From contig NZ_BMYP01000023.1 of assembly GCF_014652335.1 (NCBI RefSeq), positions 1-52,991 of the forward strand: 52,991 bases of DNA, given 5' to 3'. Below the pieces are notes generated by a model. The model made no database searches. It was given only the letters and a program-made list of their open reading frames with translations, and was not told the origin of the DNA. The stretch comes from Vogesella fluminis (GTDB taxonomy: Bacteria; Pseudomonadota; Gammaproteobacteria; Burkholderiales; Chromobacteriaceae). Shown piece by piece: positions 1 through 7,713 of this stretch. The translations under genes were made by a program, and so were the position numbers. Every line of letters begins with the position of its first letter. Positions within the stretch are counted from its first letter, which is position 1.

Positions 1-3
1 AAC

Positions 4-31
4 AAAGCCCAGCTCAATCGAGCTGGGCTTT
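4..31. terminator. Intrinsic terminator of an upstream gene
   Basis: A perfect 12-bp stem (AAAGCCCAGCTC / GAGCTGGGCTTT) with a 4-nt AATC loop sits at the very start of the window. The A-rich left and T-rich right flanks would let it act in both directions. The gene it ends is outside the window. From here to the first gene at 247 I see one GTTGGCCGCA copy at 57-66 and no reading frame. Confidence 0.7.
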
Positions 32-246
32 GTGCTTTGTGCGCGTTGCGGTCAACGTTGGCCGCAGTGCTCAGCGAGACGCGTCCTCCATGCCGCTTTG
101 TGCCTTGTGTTCTATAGTACGAGTCGATAGCGTTAGTCGTAGCAACAAGGTCGGCTCTGCATTAAGATAGACGTCTTTCCCCGGGTCATGTCGGAGTGGG
201 GCATACATTATTTACCGTCTCTCCGTGTTGTTCCATGAGATTAACC

Positions 247-657
247 ATGAAGAATCCCCAGATGAAGTCCAATAATGAAACCGCGCTCGGTGCGGCGCTC
301 AAATCAGCGGTCCAGAGCCTTAGCAAGAAAAGCCAGACAGAAATGATTGCGGCACATGTTTATGCCAAGTATGACGTGTTCAAACTGTTCCGCCCCTTGG
401 CGCTGGGGATTCATGAGGCCTTGATTGCGGAACTGCCGCAGTTTGATCCGCAACTGGTTTCGCGCATGCTGGCCAATCATTGCCGCAAGCAGCGTTACGT
501 GAAGTCGCTGGCTCGCGGCGGCAAGCGGTTCGATCTCGCACTGAAGCCGGTGGGGGTAGTCTCTGCCGAGGAAAAAGCGGCCGCCGAGAAAATGTGTCTG
601 CCGAAGGTGGAGAAGCCTGCTGCAGCCCCTGTGCCTTCCGATGCCGCCGAGGCGTAA
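247..657 (+). CDS. ProQ/FinO-domain RNA chaperone
   Basis: A 136-residue protein made almost entirely of one ProQ/FinO domain (about residues 20-110), followed by an Ala/Pro-rich tail. Family landmarks are FRPLALGIHEAL, a buried HCRKQRYVKSL helix and the GGKRFDLALKPVG strand. ProQ-family proteins bind structured RNAs and 3' ends, and stabilise or anneal sRNAs and mRNAs in the cytoplasm. The short form resembles the minimal ProQ of Neisseria rather than the longer enterobacterial one. I chose ATG 247; an upstream in-frame ATG at 196 would add an atypical extension, and ATG 262 is also possible. A hairpin with a T-run follows at 674-695. The family call is firm; the RNA targets are unknown. Confidence 0.85.
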   Translation: MKNPQMKSNNETALGAALKSAVQSLSKKSQTEMIAAHVYAKYDVFKLFRPLALGIHEALIAELPQFDPQLVSRMLANHCRKQRYVKSLARGGKRFDLALKPVGVVSAEEKAAAEKMCLPKVEKPAAAPVPSDAAEA

Positions 658-673
658 CGGGCAGATATTGCCG

Positions 674-695
674 TCCCTCTTGTGAGGGATTTTTG
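674..695 (+). terminator. Short intrinsic terminator after the ProQ-like gene
   Basis: TCCCTC, a 4-nt loop and GAGGGA, followed by TTTTT. The stem is only 6 bp, so strength is probably moderate. It lies between the ProQ-like stop and the macrodomain gene. Confidence 0.5.
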
Positions 696-723
696 TTGTG
701 CAGTGCCCGCTTGAGGTGTGGTG

Positions 724-1257
724 ATGCTGACTGTCCGTAACGGCGTGCGAGTCGAGGTATGGCGCGGTGATATCACGCAGCTGGATGTTTCGGCTATCGT
801 GAATGCGGCCAACGTTTCGTTGCGCGGCAGTGGCGGGGTCGATGCTGCCGTGCATCGCGCGGCTGGGGGTGAGCTGCTGTCGGCCTGCTTGCAGTTAAAT
901 GGTTGTACCGTCGGGGAGGTCTGTGCCACGCCGGGTTTTGCTTTGCCTGCGCGCTGGATTTTCCACGCAGTCGGGCCAGTGTGGAAAGGCGGCGAGGATA
1001 ACGAAGCGCAACTGCTGGCGTCCTGTTATCACAAGAGCCTGCAATTGGCGGCAGAAAAACAGGTGGCCTCGCTAGCTTTTGCGGCTATCAGTTGTGGTGC
1101 CAACCGCTTTCCTCCGCTGGCTGCGGCCAATATCGCCTGGCATGTGGTGGAGACCTATCTGGCGGCACCTCCGCCGGCATTGCGCAGGATTGTCTTTGTC
1201 GCCTTTGATGATGAAGTCCATCATGCCTGGCAGAAGGTGCTGGTTGGTATCAGTTGA
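724..1257 (+). CDS. Macrodomain protein, possible O-acetyl-ADP-ribose deacetylase
   Basis: About 177 residues spanning one macrodomain. The N-terminal GDITQLDVSAIVNAAN and GSGGVDAAVHRAAG motifs form the ADP-ribose pocket in this family. Such proteins hydrolyse O-acetyl-ADP-ribose or remove ADP-ribose from targets. The usual glycine/tyrosine-rich second loop (GxYGFP type) reads CGANRFPP here, so catalytic detail could differ. GTG codons at 718 and 721 precede ATG 724; I prefer ATG because TTGAGG at 711-716 is well spaced. The gene carries one DUS-like copy at 804, where the word encodes part of the conserved NAAN motif. It stands alone, with a repeat-bearing gap downstream. Confidence 0.85.
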   Translation: MLTVRNGVRVEVWRGDITQLDVSAIVNAANVSLRGSGGVDAAVHRAAGGELLSACLQLNGCTVGEVCATPGFALPARWIFHAVGPVWKGGEDNEAQLLASCYHKSLQLAAEKQVASLAFAAISCGANRFPPLAAANIAWHVVETYLAAPPPALRRIVFVAFDDEVHHAWQKVLVGIS

Positions 1258-1338
1258 TTCGTGATCCGGACGGGGCAGGCTCTCGCCAGGGGGAAGGTCA
1301 TGTGCTCCGGTCAATGCTTGGCAGGAACCGGTATTAGG

Positions 1339-1440
1339 GCCTGTTGACGTTTCGTTTGTGGATCGCGTTTGGGTCAAAACCAGCCTGGCCCGGCGTTACG
1401 GCCTCTGGCTGATGGCGCTGCTGATTAGAATAAACAGCAA
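1339..1440. repeat. Repeat related to the 21207-21256 palindrome
   Basis: The 26-nt stretch 1341-1366 begins CTGTTGACGTTTCGTTTGTG. It recurs on the opposite strand as the right half of the palindrome at 21207-21256. The rest of the gap up to cysK shows no reading frame. It looks like one end of a short mobile or REP-like element; the far boundary near 1440 is a guess. Confidence 0.5.
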
Positions 1441-1475
1441 TGTTTATGCCGTGGAAAATGGATTGGAGGAATCGA

Positions 1476-2408
1476 ATGCATATTGCGAATTCTGTAACAG
1501 ATTTGATCGGTAATACTCCGCTGGTGCGTCTGAACCGGGTGACCGAGGGGGCGGTGGCAACAGTGGTCGCCAAGCTGGAATTCTTCAATCCGGGGCATAG
1601 CGTCAAGGATCGCATTGCAATATCAATGATTGATGCCGCCGAGCAGGCCGGCAAGATCGGGCCGGATACCATCATCGTTGAGCCGACCTCGGGCAATACC
1701 GGTATCGGGCTGGCCATGGTATGTGCCGCACGTGGCTACAAGCTGGTCATTACCATGCCGGAGACGATGAGCCGTGAGCGGCGCCAATTATTGCGCGCTT
1801 ACGGTGCGGAGCTGATCCTGACGCCCGGCCCGGAAGGCATGAATGGTGCCATTGCCAAGGCCAGGGAACTGGTTGCTGCCAACCCTGAAACCTACTTCCT
1901 GCCGCAGCAATTCGAGAATCCTGCCAATCCGGAGATTCACCGGCAAACTACGGCAGAAGAAATCTGGCGGGATACCGATGGCCAGGTGGATATCTTCGTG
2001 GCTGGCGTCGGTACCGGCGGCACCATTACCGGCGTGGGTGAGGTACTGAAGGCGCGCAAGCCCGGCGTGCAGATTGTTGCTGTCGAGCCGGATGCGTCGC
2101 CGGTGTTGTCTGGCGGCGCCAAGGGGCCGCACCTGATCCAGGGGCTGGGTGCCGGGTTTGTGCCGGCGATCCTGAATACCGCGATTTACGATGAGGTGAT
2201 TCGGGTCACGAATGATGATGCCTTCGAGATGGCACGTGCAGTGGCGAGCAAGGAAGGCGTGCTGGTGGGGATATCTTCCGGCGCTGCGGTATGGGCGGCC
2301 TTGCAGCTGGCCAGGCGTCCGGAGAATGCCGGCAAGCTGATTGTGGTGGTGATTCCCTCCTTCGGTGAGCGTTACCTGTCAACACCATTATTTGAGCACC
2401 TTGCTTGA
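1476..2408 (+). CDS. cysK: Cysteine synthase (O-acetylserine sulfhydrylase)
   Basis: A 310-residue PLP enzyme that makes L-cysteine from O-acetylserine and sulfide, the last step of sulfur assimilation, in the cytoplasm. The PLP lysine is Lys44 in [15 protein letters not shown] (substrate loop), [12 protein letters not shown] (phosphate cup) and GISSGAA follow in the expected order, and the length is typical. ATG 1476 is chosen because TTGGAGGA sits just upstream and the family start aligns there; the ATG at 1440 lies in repeat DNA. CysM is the close alternative paralogue, but the C-terminal [14 protein letters not shown] favours CysK. It is separated from the macrodomain gene by a repeat and followed closely by a lipoprotein gene. 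Confidence 0.93.
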   Translation: MHIANSVTDLIGNTPLVRLNRVTEGAVATVVAKLEFFNPGHSVKDRIAISMIDAAEQAGKIGPDTIIVEPTSGNTGIGLAMVCAARGYKLVITMPETMSRERRQLLRAYGAELILTPGPEGMNGAIAKARELVAANPETYFLPQQFENPANPEIHRQTTAEEIWRDTDGQVDIFVAGVGTGGTITGVGEVLKARKPGVQIVAVEPDASPVLSGGAKGPHLIQGLGAGFVPAILNTAIYDEVIRVTNDDAFEMARAVASKEGVLVGISSGAAVWAALQLARRPENAGKLIVVVIPSFGERYLSTPLFEHLA

Positions 2409-2430
2409 AGTGAGTGAGGGCGGGGTTACA

Positions 2431-2883
2431 ATGGCGACCATGAAACAGATATTCATGGTCGCTTTTGTTTTGGGTGCGCTGTCCGGATGCGCGGTGTTGC
2501 CTCCGTTGCCAGGGGCTGCCGGCAGCATTTCGCGGCCGGTCGCCGTGCCGCCATCGCAGCGGCTGTATGAGGAAGCACAGACGCTGTCGGCACGGGTTGC
2601 CAAGGGCGAGTTGAGCCGGGTGGCGGTTGCCGACCGCCTGGGGGAGCTGCGTGTACAGCTGGTTGGCCGCAATGTGGTCGATGATGACGTGTTTGCCCTC
2701 TATCGGCAGATTGCGGTGCGTCGCGATGCCGGGCAGATCGACAGTGCCAAGGCGCAGCAGTTGATGCAGCAGCGGCTGCAGATGTGGCTGCAACGTTGGC
2801 CGCACCTTGCCGGCAAACCGGCTCAACCGGCATTCACGGATTTCATGCTCAAGTTGTATGGCATGCCGGCGCTGGGGCGGTGA
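2431..2883 (+). CDS. Small lipoprotein of unknown function
   Basis: About 150 residues. A charged start, a hydrophobic stretch and the lipobox LSGC at Cys20 predict lipidation and anchoring in the inner or outer membrane. The mature part is a Pro-rich linker followed by helical, Gln-rich sequence (LYEEAQTLSARV, AQQLMQQRLQMWLQRW). I recognise no named family. ATG 2431 follows a GAGGGCGGGG ribosome site; ATG 2440 is also possible. It starts 22 bp after cysK and ends 4 bp before the YchJ-like gene, so the three may be cotranscribed. One DUS-like copy at 2795 lies inside the coding region. Confidence 0.75.
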   Translation: MATMKQIFMVAFVLGALSGCAVLPPLPGAAGSISRPVAVPPSQRLYEEAQTLSARVAKGELSRVAVADRLGELRVQLVGRNVVDDDVFALYRQIAVRRDAGQIDSAKAQQLMQQRLQMWLQRWPHLAGKPAQPAFTDFMLKLYGMPALGR

Positions 2884-2887
2884 CATC

Positions 2888-3301
2888 ATGAAGCGCAAAG
2901 CAGCAAATAGTGCCATGCCGTGCCCGTGTGGCAGTGGCCAGGACTATGCGGCCTGTTGCGGCAGGTATCATGATGGACAGCCGGTGCCGAGCGCCGAGGT
3001 GCTGATGCGGTCGCGCTATGCTGCTTTTGTGCTCGGGAACGAGGCTTATCTGCGGCAGAGCTGGGCCGCTGAAACCTTGCCGGATGAGCTGTTGCTGGAT
3101 GCAGGTGTCAAGTGGCTGGGGTTGTCCATCTTGTCGACAGAGGCCGGTGGCGAGCAGGATCAGACCGGTGTGGTTACCTTTGTTGCCCGCTACAAGATCA
3201 ACGGCCGTGCCGGACGGATGCGGGAGTGCAGCCGCTTTGTGCGCGAACAGGGCTTGTGGCGTTATCTCGATGGCGAGGTAGACAATCAGGGTCTGTCATG
3301 A
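2888..3301 (+). CDS. YchJ-like SEC-C motif protein
   Basis: A 137-residue protein with an N-terminal zinc-binding SEC-C motif (CPCGSGQDYAACCGRYHDG) followed by an NTF2-like cone fold (LMRSRYAAFVLGNEAYL, then the VTFVARYKINGR and FVREQGLWRYLDG strands). This is the YchJ / UPF0225 layout. The biochemical role of the family is not settled. ATG 2888 lies 4 bp after the lipoprotein stop, which suggests translational coupling. Its stop is convergent with the small gene on the opposite strand, with a hairpin between them. Confidence 0.85.
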   Translation: MKRKAANSAMPCPCGSGQDYAACCGRYHDGQPVPSAEVLMRSRYAAFVLGNEAYLRQSWAAETLPDELLLDAGVKWLGLSILSTEAGGEQDQTGVVTFVARYKINGRAGRMRECSRFVREQGLWRYLDGEVDNQGLS

Positions 3302-3332
3302 GCCGGAAAAACGCCGGTTTTCCGCTCATGAG
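3298..3332. terminator. Hairpin between convergent genes
   Basis: Arms ATGAGCCGGAAAA and TTTTCCGCTCAT pair with one bulge and overlap both stop codons of the convergent pair. It has no long T-run beyond the stem, but the arm itself carries AAAA/TTTT, so it could slow polymerase in both directions. Confidence 0.5.
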
Positions 3333-3592
3333 CACCGTGTTCTGGCGGTGAAGACAAGACAATCCCTGCCGGTCGCTTCGCGTACTTCCTGCCGCGGCAG
3401 CCGTTTGCTCTTGAAATCCATGGCACGGCAGCCGTAGGGGAAGCGGGCATCGTGGGTGATGTAGTAGTGTGCGCAGGTGCGGCAGTGCGGCGCAGGGGAG
3501 CTGGGGCGGTTCACGGTCGGATTCGGCTCTGGGGGTGGAAGCGGATTGTCGCACGGCAGGGGCGTTGCCGGCCGGGTGGGGGTAACACTCAC
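3326..3592 (-). CDS. Small conserved Cys-rich protein
   Basis: Up to 88 residues. The conserved-looking C-terminal half has CRTCAHYYITHD, then FPYGCRAMDFKSKRLP, then TGRDCLVF. The CxxC and two further Cys suggest a small metal-binding fold. I recall similar uncharacterised proteins in betaproteobacteria but cannot name the function. The start is uncertain: GTG 3592 gives 88 residues with a Pro-rich head, and GTG 3514 gives 62 residues that begin just before the conserved core. It is convergent with the YchJ-like gene and divergent from kbl. Confidence 0.6.
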   Translation of the reverse strand: MSVTPTRPATPLPCDNPLPPPEPNPTVNRPSSPAPHCRTCAHYYITHDARFPYGCRAMDFKSKRLPRQEVREATGRDCLVFTARTRCS

Positions 3593-3642
3593 CCGTCGAA
3601 AATCGTGCGCAACTGTCCCTGATAAAGTCGTCGTCGCGGGTC

Positions 3643-3679
3643 TAGAATGGTGACAGACCGATGACAGCACGGCTGTCAC
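3643..3679 (+). promoter_or_regulatory. Possible kbl promoter with operator-like palindrome
   Basis: A TAGAAT -10-like hexamer at 3643-3648 is followed by TGACAGCACGGCTGTCA (3662-3678), a perfect 6-bp inverted repeat around a 5-nt centre. A third TGACAG half-site lies at 3651-3656. The position just downstream of a putative start point suits a repressor operator, but the regulator is unknown. Confidence 0.45.
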
Positions 3680-3708
3680 CCCGAATGGCGATACACAGGG
3701 ACATCCCC

Positions 3709-4908
3709 ATGAACCATACCTATCTTGCCCATCTGCAAGCTACCCTGGCGCAGATCCGCGCCGACGGTTTCGAGAAGCCGGAGCGCGTGATTGCCTCGCC
3801 GCAACGTGCCGACATCACCCTGTCCGGCGGCCGCGAGGTGCTGAACTTCTGTGCCAACAACTACCTCGGCCTCGCCGACGACGCGCGTCTGATCGTGGCG
3901 GCGAAGCAGGGCCTGGACGACTACGGCTACGGCTGCGCCTCGGTGCGTTTCATCTGCGGCACGCAACAGGTGCACAAGGACCTGGAAGCGGCGATTTCCG
4001 GCTTCCTCGGCACCGACGACACCATCCTCTATTCCAGCTGTTTCGACGCCAACGGCGGCGTGTTCGAGACCCTGCTCACCGAAGACGACGCGGTGATCTC
4101 CGACGAGCTGAACCACGCCTCCATCATCGACGGCGTGCGCCTGTGCAAGGCCAAGCGTTTCCGCTACAAAAACAACGACATGGCCGATCTGGAAACCCAG
4201 CTCAAGGCCACCGACGCCGCCGGCGCCCGCTTCAAGCTGGTGGTCACCGACGGCGTGTTCTCGATGGACGGCATCATCGCCGACCTGAAAACGCTGTGTG
4301 ATGTGGCCGAGCGCTACGGCGCCATCGTGATGGTGGACGATTCGCACGCCGTCGGCTTCATGGGCGAGCACGGCGCCGGCACCCCGGAGCTGTGCGGCGT
4401 CAGCGACCGCGTCGACATCTACACCGGCACGCTGGGCAAGGCGCTGGGCGGCGCATCCGGCGGTTATGTCTCCGGCCGCAAGCCCATCATCGACCTGCTG
4501 CGCCAGCGTTCGCGCCCCTACCTGTTCTCCAACACCCTGGCGCCGGCCATCGCCGCCGCCAGCCTGAAGGTGCTGCAGATACTGGCCACGGAAGAGGGCG
4601 CAGCGCTGCGCGCCAGGCTGAAGCGCAACGCCGACCATTTCCGTCAGGCGATGAGCGAGGCCGGCTTCAGCCTGGTGCCGGGCCAGCATCCGATCATTCC
4701 GGTGATGCTGGGCGATGCCAAGCTGGCCGGCGAGATGGCGGCGGCACTGCTGGCGGAGGGCGTTTTCGTCACCGGCTTCTCCTACCCGGTGGTGCCGAAG
4801 GGCAAGGCGCGTATCCGTACCCAGATGTCGGCCGGCCATAGCCTGGCGCAGGTGCAGCACACCGTGGCCGCCTTCATCAAGGTTGGCCGCGAGCTGGGCG
4901 TGATCTGA
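3709..4908 (+). CDS. kbl: 2-amino-3-ketobutyrate CoA ligase (glycine C-acetyltransferase)
   Basis: A 399-residue PLP enzyme of the alpha-oxoamine synthase family. It cleaves 2-amino-3-ketobutyrate with CoA to glycine and acetyl-CoA, the second step of threonine degradation. The PLP lysine is Lys244 in [25 protein letters not shown] and the [11 protein letters not shown] motif are present. The length matches E. coli Kbl (398). ATG 3709 follows an AGGGA site, and the upstream ATG 3661 lies within the operator-like palindrome. tdh follows after a 297-bp repeat-filled gap, so cotranscription through the gap is plausible but the spacing is unusual. Confidence 0.95.
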   Translation: MNHTYLAHLQATLAQIRADGFEKPERVIASPQRADITLSGGREVLNFCANNYLGLADDARLIVAAKQGLDDYGYGCASVRFICGTQQVHKDLEAAISGFLGTDDTILYSSCFDANGGVFETLLTEDDAVISDELNHASIIDGVRLCKAKRFRYKNNDMADLETQLKATDAAGARFKLVVTDGVFSMDGIIADLKTLCDVAERYGAIVMVDDSHAVGFMGEHGAGTPELCGVSDRVDIYTGTLGKALGGASGGYVSGRKPIIDLLRQRSRPYLFSNTLAPAIAAASLKVLQILATEEGAALRARLKRNADHFRQAMSEAGFSLVPGQHPIIPVMLGDAKLAGEMAAALLAEGVFVTGFSYPVVPKGKARIRTQMSAGHSLAQVQHTVAAFIKVGRELGVI

Positions 4909-4914
4909 TTTTTT

Positions 4915-5191
4915 GGCCACGACCCCCACGAAGAGACACGATAGTTTTGCCACAGAAACCACCGAAGACACAGAAACGATACTTGCAGCCGGCAATCGTG
5001 TGACGGGGTGCTGTATGTTCGTGTCTTTCGTAGGGTTCGTGGCTATTAGTCCGGCCTTTAAATACCCTGGTCCCGCTCGTCCTGAGTCTGTCGAAGGGCG
5101 TGGTACCGCGGGCTTCGACAAGCTCAGCCCGAACGGGCATTTTGTGGCCGGCTTTAAGCGTTTTCCGTGTCTTCCGTGGATTCTGTGGCAA
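4915..5191. repeat. Mosaic of three inverted repeats between kbl and tdh
   Basis: Three imperfect inverted repeats fill the gap. One pairs 4915-4941 with 5019-5045 (CCACGACCCCCACGAAGAGA / TCTTTCGTAGGGTTCGTGG). A second pairs 4947-4978 with 5159-5191 (TTGCCACAGAAACCACCGAA and its counterpart). A third pairs 5072-5098 with 5113-5137 (the CTTCGACAAGCTCAGCCCGA hairpin, a word seen in many proteobacterial REP-like elements). No protein-coding pattern is visible. It is a nest of short repeats of at least two families, one of which recurs at 9785-9878. Confidence 0.65.
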
Positions 5192-5205
5192 TAAGGGGTT
5201 TAGCA

Positions 5206-6231
5206 ATGAAAGCACTAGCCAAACTGCAGGCCGCTCCCGGCCTGTCCATGACCGATGTTCCGCATCCGGAAGTCGGCCACAACGACCTGCTGATCAAGAT
5301 CAGCAAGACCGCGATCTGCGGCACCGACATCCACATCTGGAACTGGGACGACTGGGCGCAGAAGACCATCCCGGTGCCGATGCACGTCGGTCACGAGTAT
5401 GTCGGCGTGGTCGCCGGCATGGGTTCGGAAGTACAGGGCTTCAAGATCGGCGACCGAGTCTCCGGCGAAGGCCACATCACCTGCGGTCACTGCCGCAACT
5501 GCCGTGCCGGCCGTCGCCACCTGTGCCGCAACACCACCGGTGTCGGCGTCAACCGCGAAGGCGCGTTCGCCGAATACCTGGTGATCCCGGCCTTCAACGC
5601 CTTCCCGATCCCGGACGACATCTCCGACGATCTGGCGTCCATCTTTGACCCGTTCGGCAACGCGGTGCACACCGCGCTGTCGTTCAACCTGGTCGGCGAG
5701 GACGTGCTGATCACCGGCGCCGGCCCGATCGGCATCATGGCGGTGGCCATCGCCAAGCACGTCGGCGCCCGCCACGTGGTGATCACCGACGTCAACGACT
5801 TCCGCCTCGATCTGGCGCGCAAGATGGGCGCCACCCGCGCGGTGAACGTCGGCCGCGAAGACTTGAAAGCGGTGATGCAGGAACTGCACATGAGCGAAGG
5901 CTTCGACGTCGGTCTGGAAATGTCCGGCAACCCGCATGCCTTCCGCCAGATGCTGGACACGATGAACCACGGCGGCAAGGTGGCGCTGCTGGGCATTCCG
6001 CCGGCCAACACCGCCATCGACTGGAATCAGGTGATCTTCAAGGGCCTGGAGATCAAGGGTATCTATGGTCGCGAGATGTTCGAGACCTGGTACAAGATGG
6101 TGGCGCTGATCCAGTCCGGTCTGGATATATCGCCCATCATCACCCACCACTTCAAGGTCGACGATTTCGAAGCCGGCTTCGCCGCCATGCTGTCCGGACA
6201 GAGCGGCAAGGTGATTCTGGACTGGCAGTAA
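5206..6231 (+). CDS. tdh: L-threonine 3-dehydrogenase
   Basis: A 341-residue zinc-dependent medium-chain dehydrogenase that oxidises threonine to 2-amino-3-ketobutyrate with NAD+, feeding Kbl. Catalytic zinc ligands Cys38, His63 and Glu64 (AICGTD, GHE) and the structural zinc cysteines 93, 96, 99 and 107 are all present. A Rossmann motif GAGPIGIMA follows. The length equals that of E. coli Tdh. ATG 5206 follows AGGGG; the upstream in-frame ATG at 5167 lies in repeat DNA. With kbl it forms the threonine-to-glycine route. An inverted DUS-like pair closes the gene. Confidence 0.96.
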   Translation: MKALAKLQAAPGLSMTDVPHPEVGHNDLLIKISKTAICGTDIHIWNWDDWAQKTIPVPMHVGHEYVGVVAGMGSEVQGFKIGDRVSGEGHITCGHCRNCRAGRRHLCRNTTGVGVNREGAFAEYLVIPAFNAFPIPDDISDDLASIFDPFGNAVHTALSFNLVGEDVLITGAGPIGIMAVAIAKHVGARHVVITDVNDFRLDLARKMGATRAVNVGREDLKAVMQELHMSEGFDVGLEMSGNPHAFRQMLDTMNHGGKVALLGIPPANTAIDWNQVIFKGLEIKGIYGREMFETWYKMVALIQSGLDISPIITHHFKVDDFEAGFAAMLSGQSGKVILDWQ

Positions 6232-6245
6232 GCGCAATATGATGT

Positions 6246-6279
6246 TTGCGGCCAACCTTTGGCACAAGGTTGGCCGCAA
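6246..6279. terminator. Inverted DUS-like pair after tdh
   Basis: TTGCGGCCAACCTT and AAGGTTGGCCGCAA form a perfect 14-bp stem with a 6-nt loop, 14 bp after the tdh stop. No T-run follows directly. It is a strong hairpin built from two copies of the dispersed word; it may aid termination together with the next hairpin. Confidence 0.6.
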
Positions 6280-6291
6280 TGGATGGCAGAG

Positions 6292-6327
6292 CAAGGCACG
6301 ATGCGGTTAGAATCGTGCCTTGTTTTT
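6292..6327 (+). terminator. Strong intrinsic terminator just upstream of glyQ
   Basis: CAAGGCACGAT and ATCGTGCCTTG form an 11-bp perfect stem, followed by TTTTT. It ends 21 bp before the glyQ start codon. It could simply end tdh transcription, or act as an attenuator in the glyQ leader. A TTAGAAT -10-like word lies in the loop, so glyQ could also start from within the hairpin region. Confidence 0.75.
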
Positions 6328-6347
6328 CATCTTTGAAACGCCGCGAC

Positions 6348-7238
6348 ATGCTCACTTTTCAGGAAATCATCCTCACCCTGCAGCACTACTGGAACCGTCA
6401 GGGCTGCGCCTTGCTCCAGCCGTACGATACCGAAGTGGGCGCAGGCACCTCGCATACCGCCACCTTCCTGCGCGCCCTCGGCCCGGAACCGTGGCACGCC
6501 GCCTACGTGCAGCCCAGCCGCCGCCCGAAAGACGGCCGCTACGGCGAGAACCCCAACCGCCTGTTCCAGCACCACCAGTTCCAGGTGGTACTGAAGCCGT
6601 CGCCACCGAATATTCAGGACCTGTACCTGGGCTCGCTGCGCGAGCTGGGCATCGATCCGACCGTGCACGACATCCGTTTCGTCGAGGACGACTGGGAAAA
6701 CCCGACCCTCGGTGCCTGGGGCCTGGGCTGGGAAGTGTGGCTCAACGGCATGGAAGTGACGCAGTTCACCTACTTCCAGCAGGTCGGCGGCCTCGATTGC
6801 AAGCCGGTGCTGGGCGAGATCACCTACGGCCTGGAACGTCTGGCGATGTACCTGCAGGACATCGAGAACGTGTACGAGCTGGTGTGGACCTACCTGCCGG
6901 ACGGCACGCCGGTGAGCTACGGCGACGTGTTCTTCCAGAACGAAGTCGAGCAGTCGCGCTTTGCCTTCGAGCACAGCAATGTCGAGCTGCTGTTCAAGCA
7001 GTTCGGCGACTACGAAGCCGAGGCCCGCCGCCTGCTGGATGCCGGCCTGCCGCTGCCGGGCTACGAGATGATCCTGAAGGCCGGCCACACCTTCAACCTG
7101 CTGGACGCGCGCGGCGCCATCTCGGTGACCGAACGCGCCGCCTACATCGGCCGCATCCGCAACCTGGCCCGTGGCGTGGCGCAAGCCTATTACGCCGCGC
7201 GCGAGGCGCTGGGCTTCCCGATGTGCAAGAAAGACTGA
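6348..7238 (+). CDS. glyQ: Glycyl-tRNA synthetase alpha subunit
   Basis: A 296-residue catalytic subunit of the bacterial alpha2-beta2 glycyl-tRNA synthetase, which charges tRNA-Gly in the cytoplasm. The N-terminal [14 protein letters not shown], the [19 protein letters not shown] block and [19 protein letters not shown] are diagnostic. The length is close to E. coli GlyQ (303). The start at ATG 6348 aligns with the family. It is separated from glyS by one small membrane-anchored gene, with gaps of 4 bp and then an overlap, so the three form one operon. Confidence 0.97.
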   Translation: MLTFQEIILTLQHYWNRQGCALLQPYDTEVGAGTSHTATFLRALGPEPWHAAYVQPSRRPKDGRYGENPNRLFQHHQFQVVLKPSPPNIQDLYLGSLRELGIDPTVHDIRFVEDDWENPTLGAWGLGWEVWLNGMEVTQFTYFQQVGGLDCKPVLGEITYGLERLAMYLQDIENVYELVWTYLPDGTPVSYGDVFFQNEVEQSRFAFEHSNVELLFKQFGDYEAEARRLLDAGLPLPGYEMILKAGHTFNLLDARGAISVTERAAYIGRIRNLARGVAQAYYAAREALGFPMCKKD

Positions 7239-7242
7239 TGCC

Positions 7243-7713
7243 ATGAAGACGTGGGCAGCGCTGTTCTTTGTGCTGTTGGCCACGCTGGCCGCGCTCAGCT
7301 GGTATGTGCGCAGTCAGCAGGCGGTGCCGCAACCGGAGGGCGAGTTCCAGGTGTACCAGAGCGGTACCGGCCTGGAACTGTCCCTGGAGCTGGCCACCAT
7401 CGCCAACGTCAATGACGGCCTTGTCCGTTTCGTCAACCAGGAGCGGTTCAGCGAGCGCAAGACCCAGAAAGAGCTGGGCATCCGCTATCACATCCGCCGC
7501 CTCGAAGGCCGTGCCGACTGCAACGCGCGCCAGTATGCGTTCATCGGCGCCTCGTACTGGACCGCCAGTGGCCAGCACGTGTACACGCAGATGTTCCCGT
7601 TGCAGCGTTTCAACTGGACCTTCGTGCCGGTGGTTGCCGATTCGACTGCCGATACCATGCTGCGCCTGGTGTGCCAGCTCGCCCCCAATGCTCCTAGCTT
7701 GAAGATTGAATGA
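7243..7713 (+). CDS. Membrane-anchored or secreted protein in the glyQS operon
   Basis: 156 residues: one N-terminal hydrophobic segment (about residues 4-23, WAALFFVLLATLAALSWYV) and then a soluble, probably periplasmic domain of beta-type sequence with two Cys (ADCNARQYAF and RLVCQL). The pattern of a late Cys pair around a YWTASGQHVY strand resembles surface-adhesin E-like small domains, but I would not name it. It starts 4 bp after glyQ and its TGA overlaps the glyS ATG, so it is translationally coupled to both. Its link to aminoacylation is not evident. Confidence 0.75.
   Translation: MKTWAALFFVLLATLAALSWYVRSQQAVPQPEGEFQVYQSGTGLELSLELATIANVNDGLVRFVNQERFSERKTQKELGIRYHIRRLEGRADCNARQYAFIGASYWTASGQHVYTQMFPLQRFNWTFVPVVADSTADTMLRLVCQLAPNAPSLKIE

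Noticed and set aside
3676-5121. A 481-codon minus-strand frame over kbl
   Set aside because: It is antisense to a certain kbl gene, has low-complexity composition and runs into repeat DNA.
7243-7713. Naming the glyQ-glyS intervening gene as a surface adhesin
   Set aside because: Only the loose Cys pattern and size agree, so a name would be unsupported.
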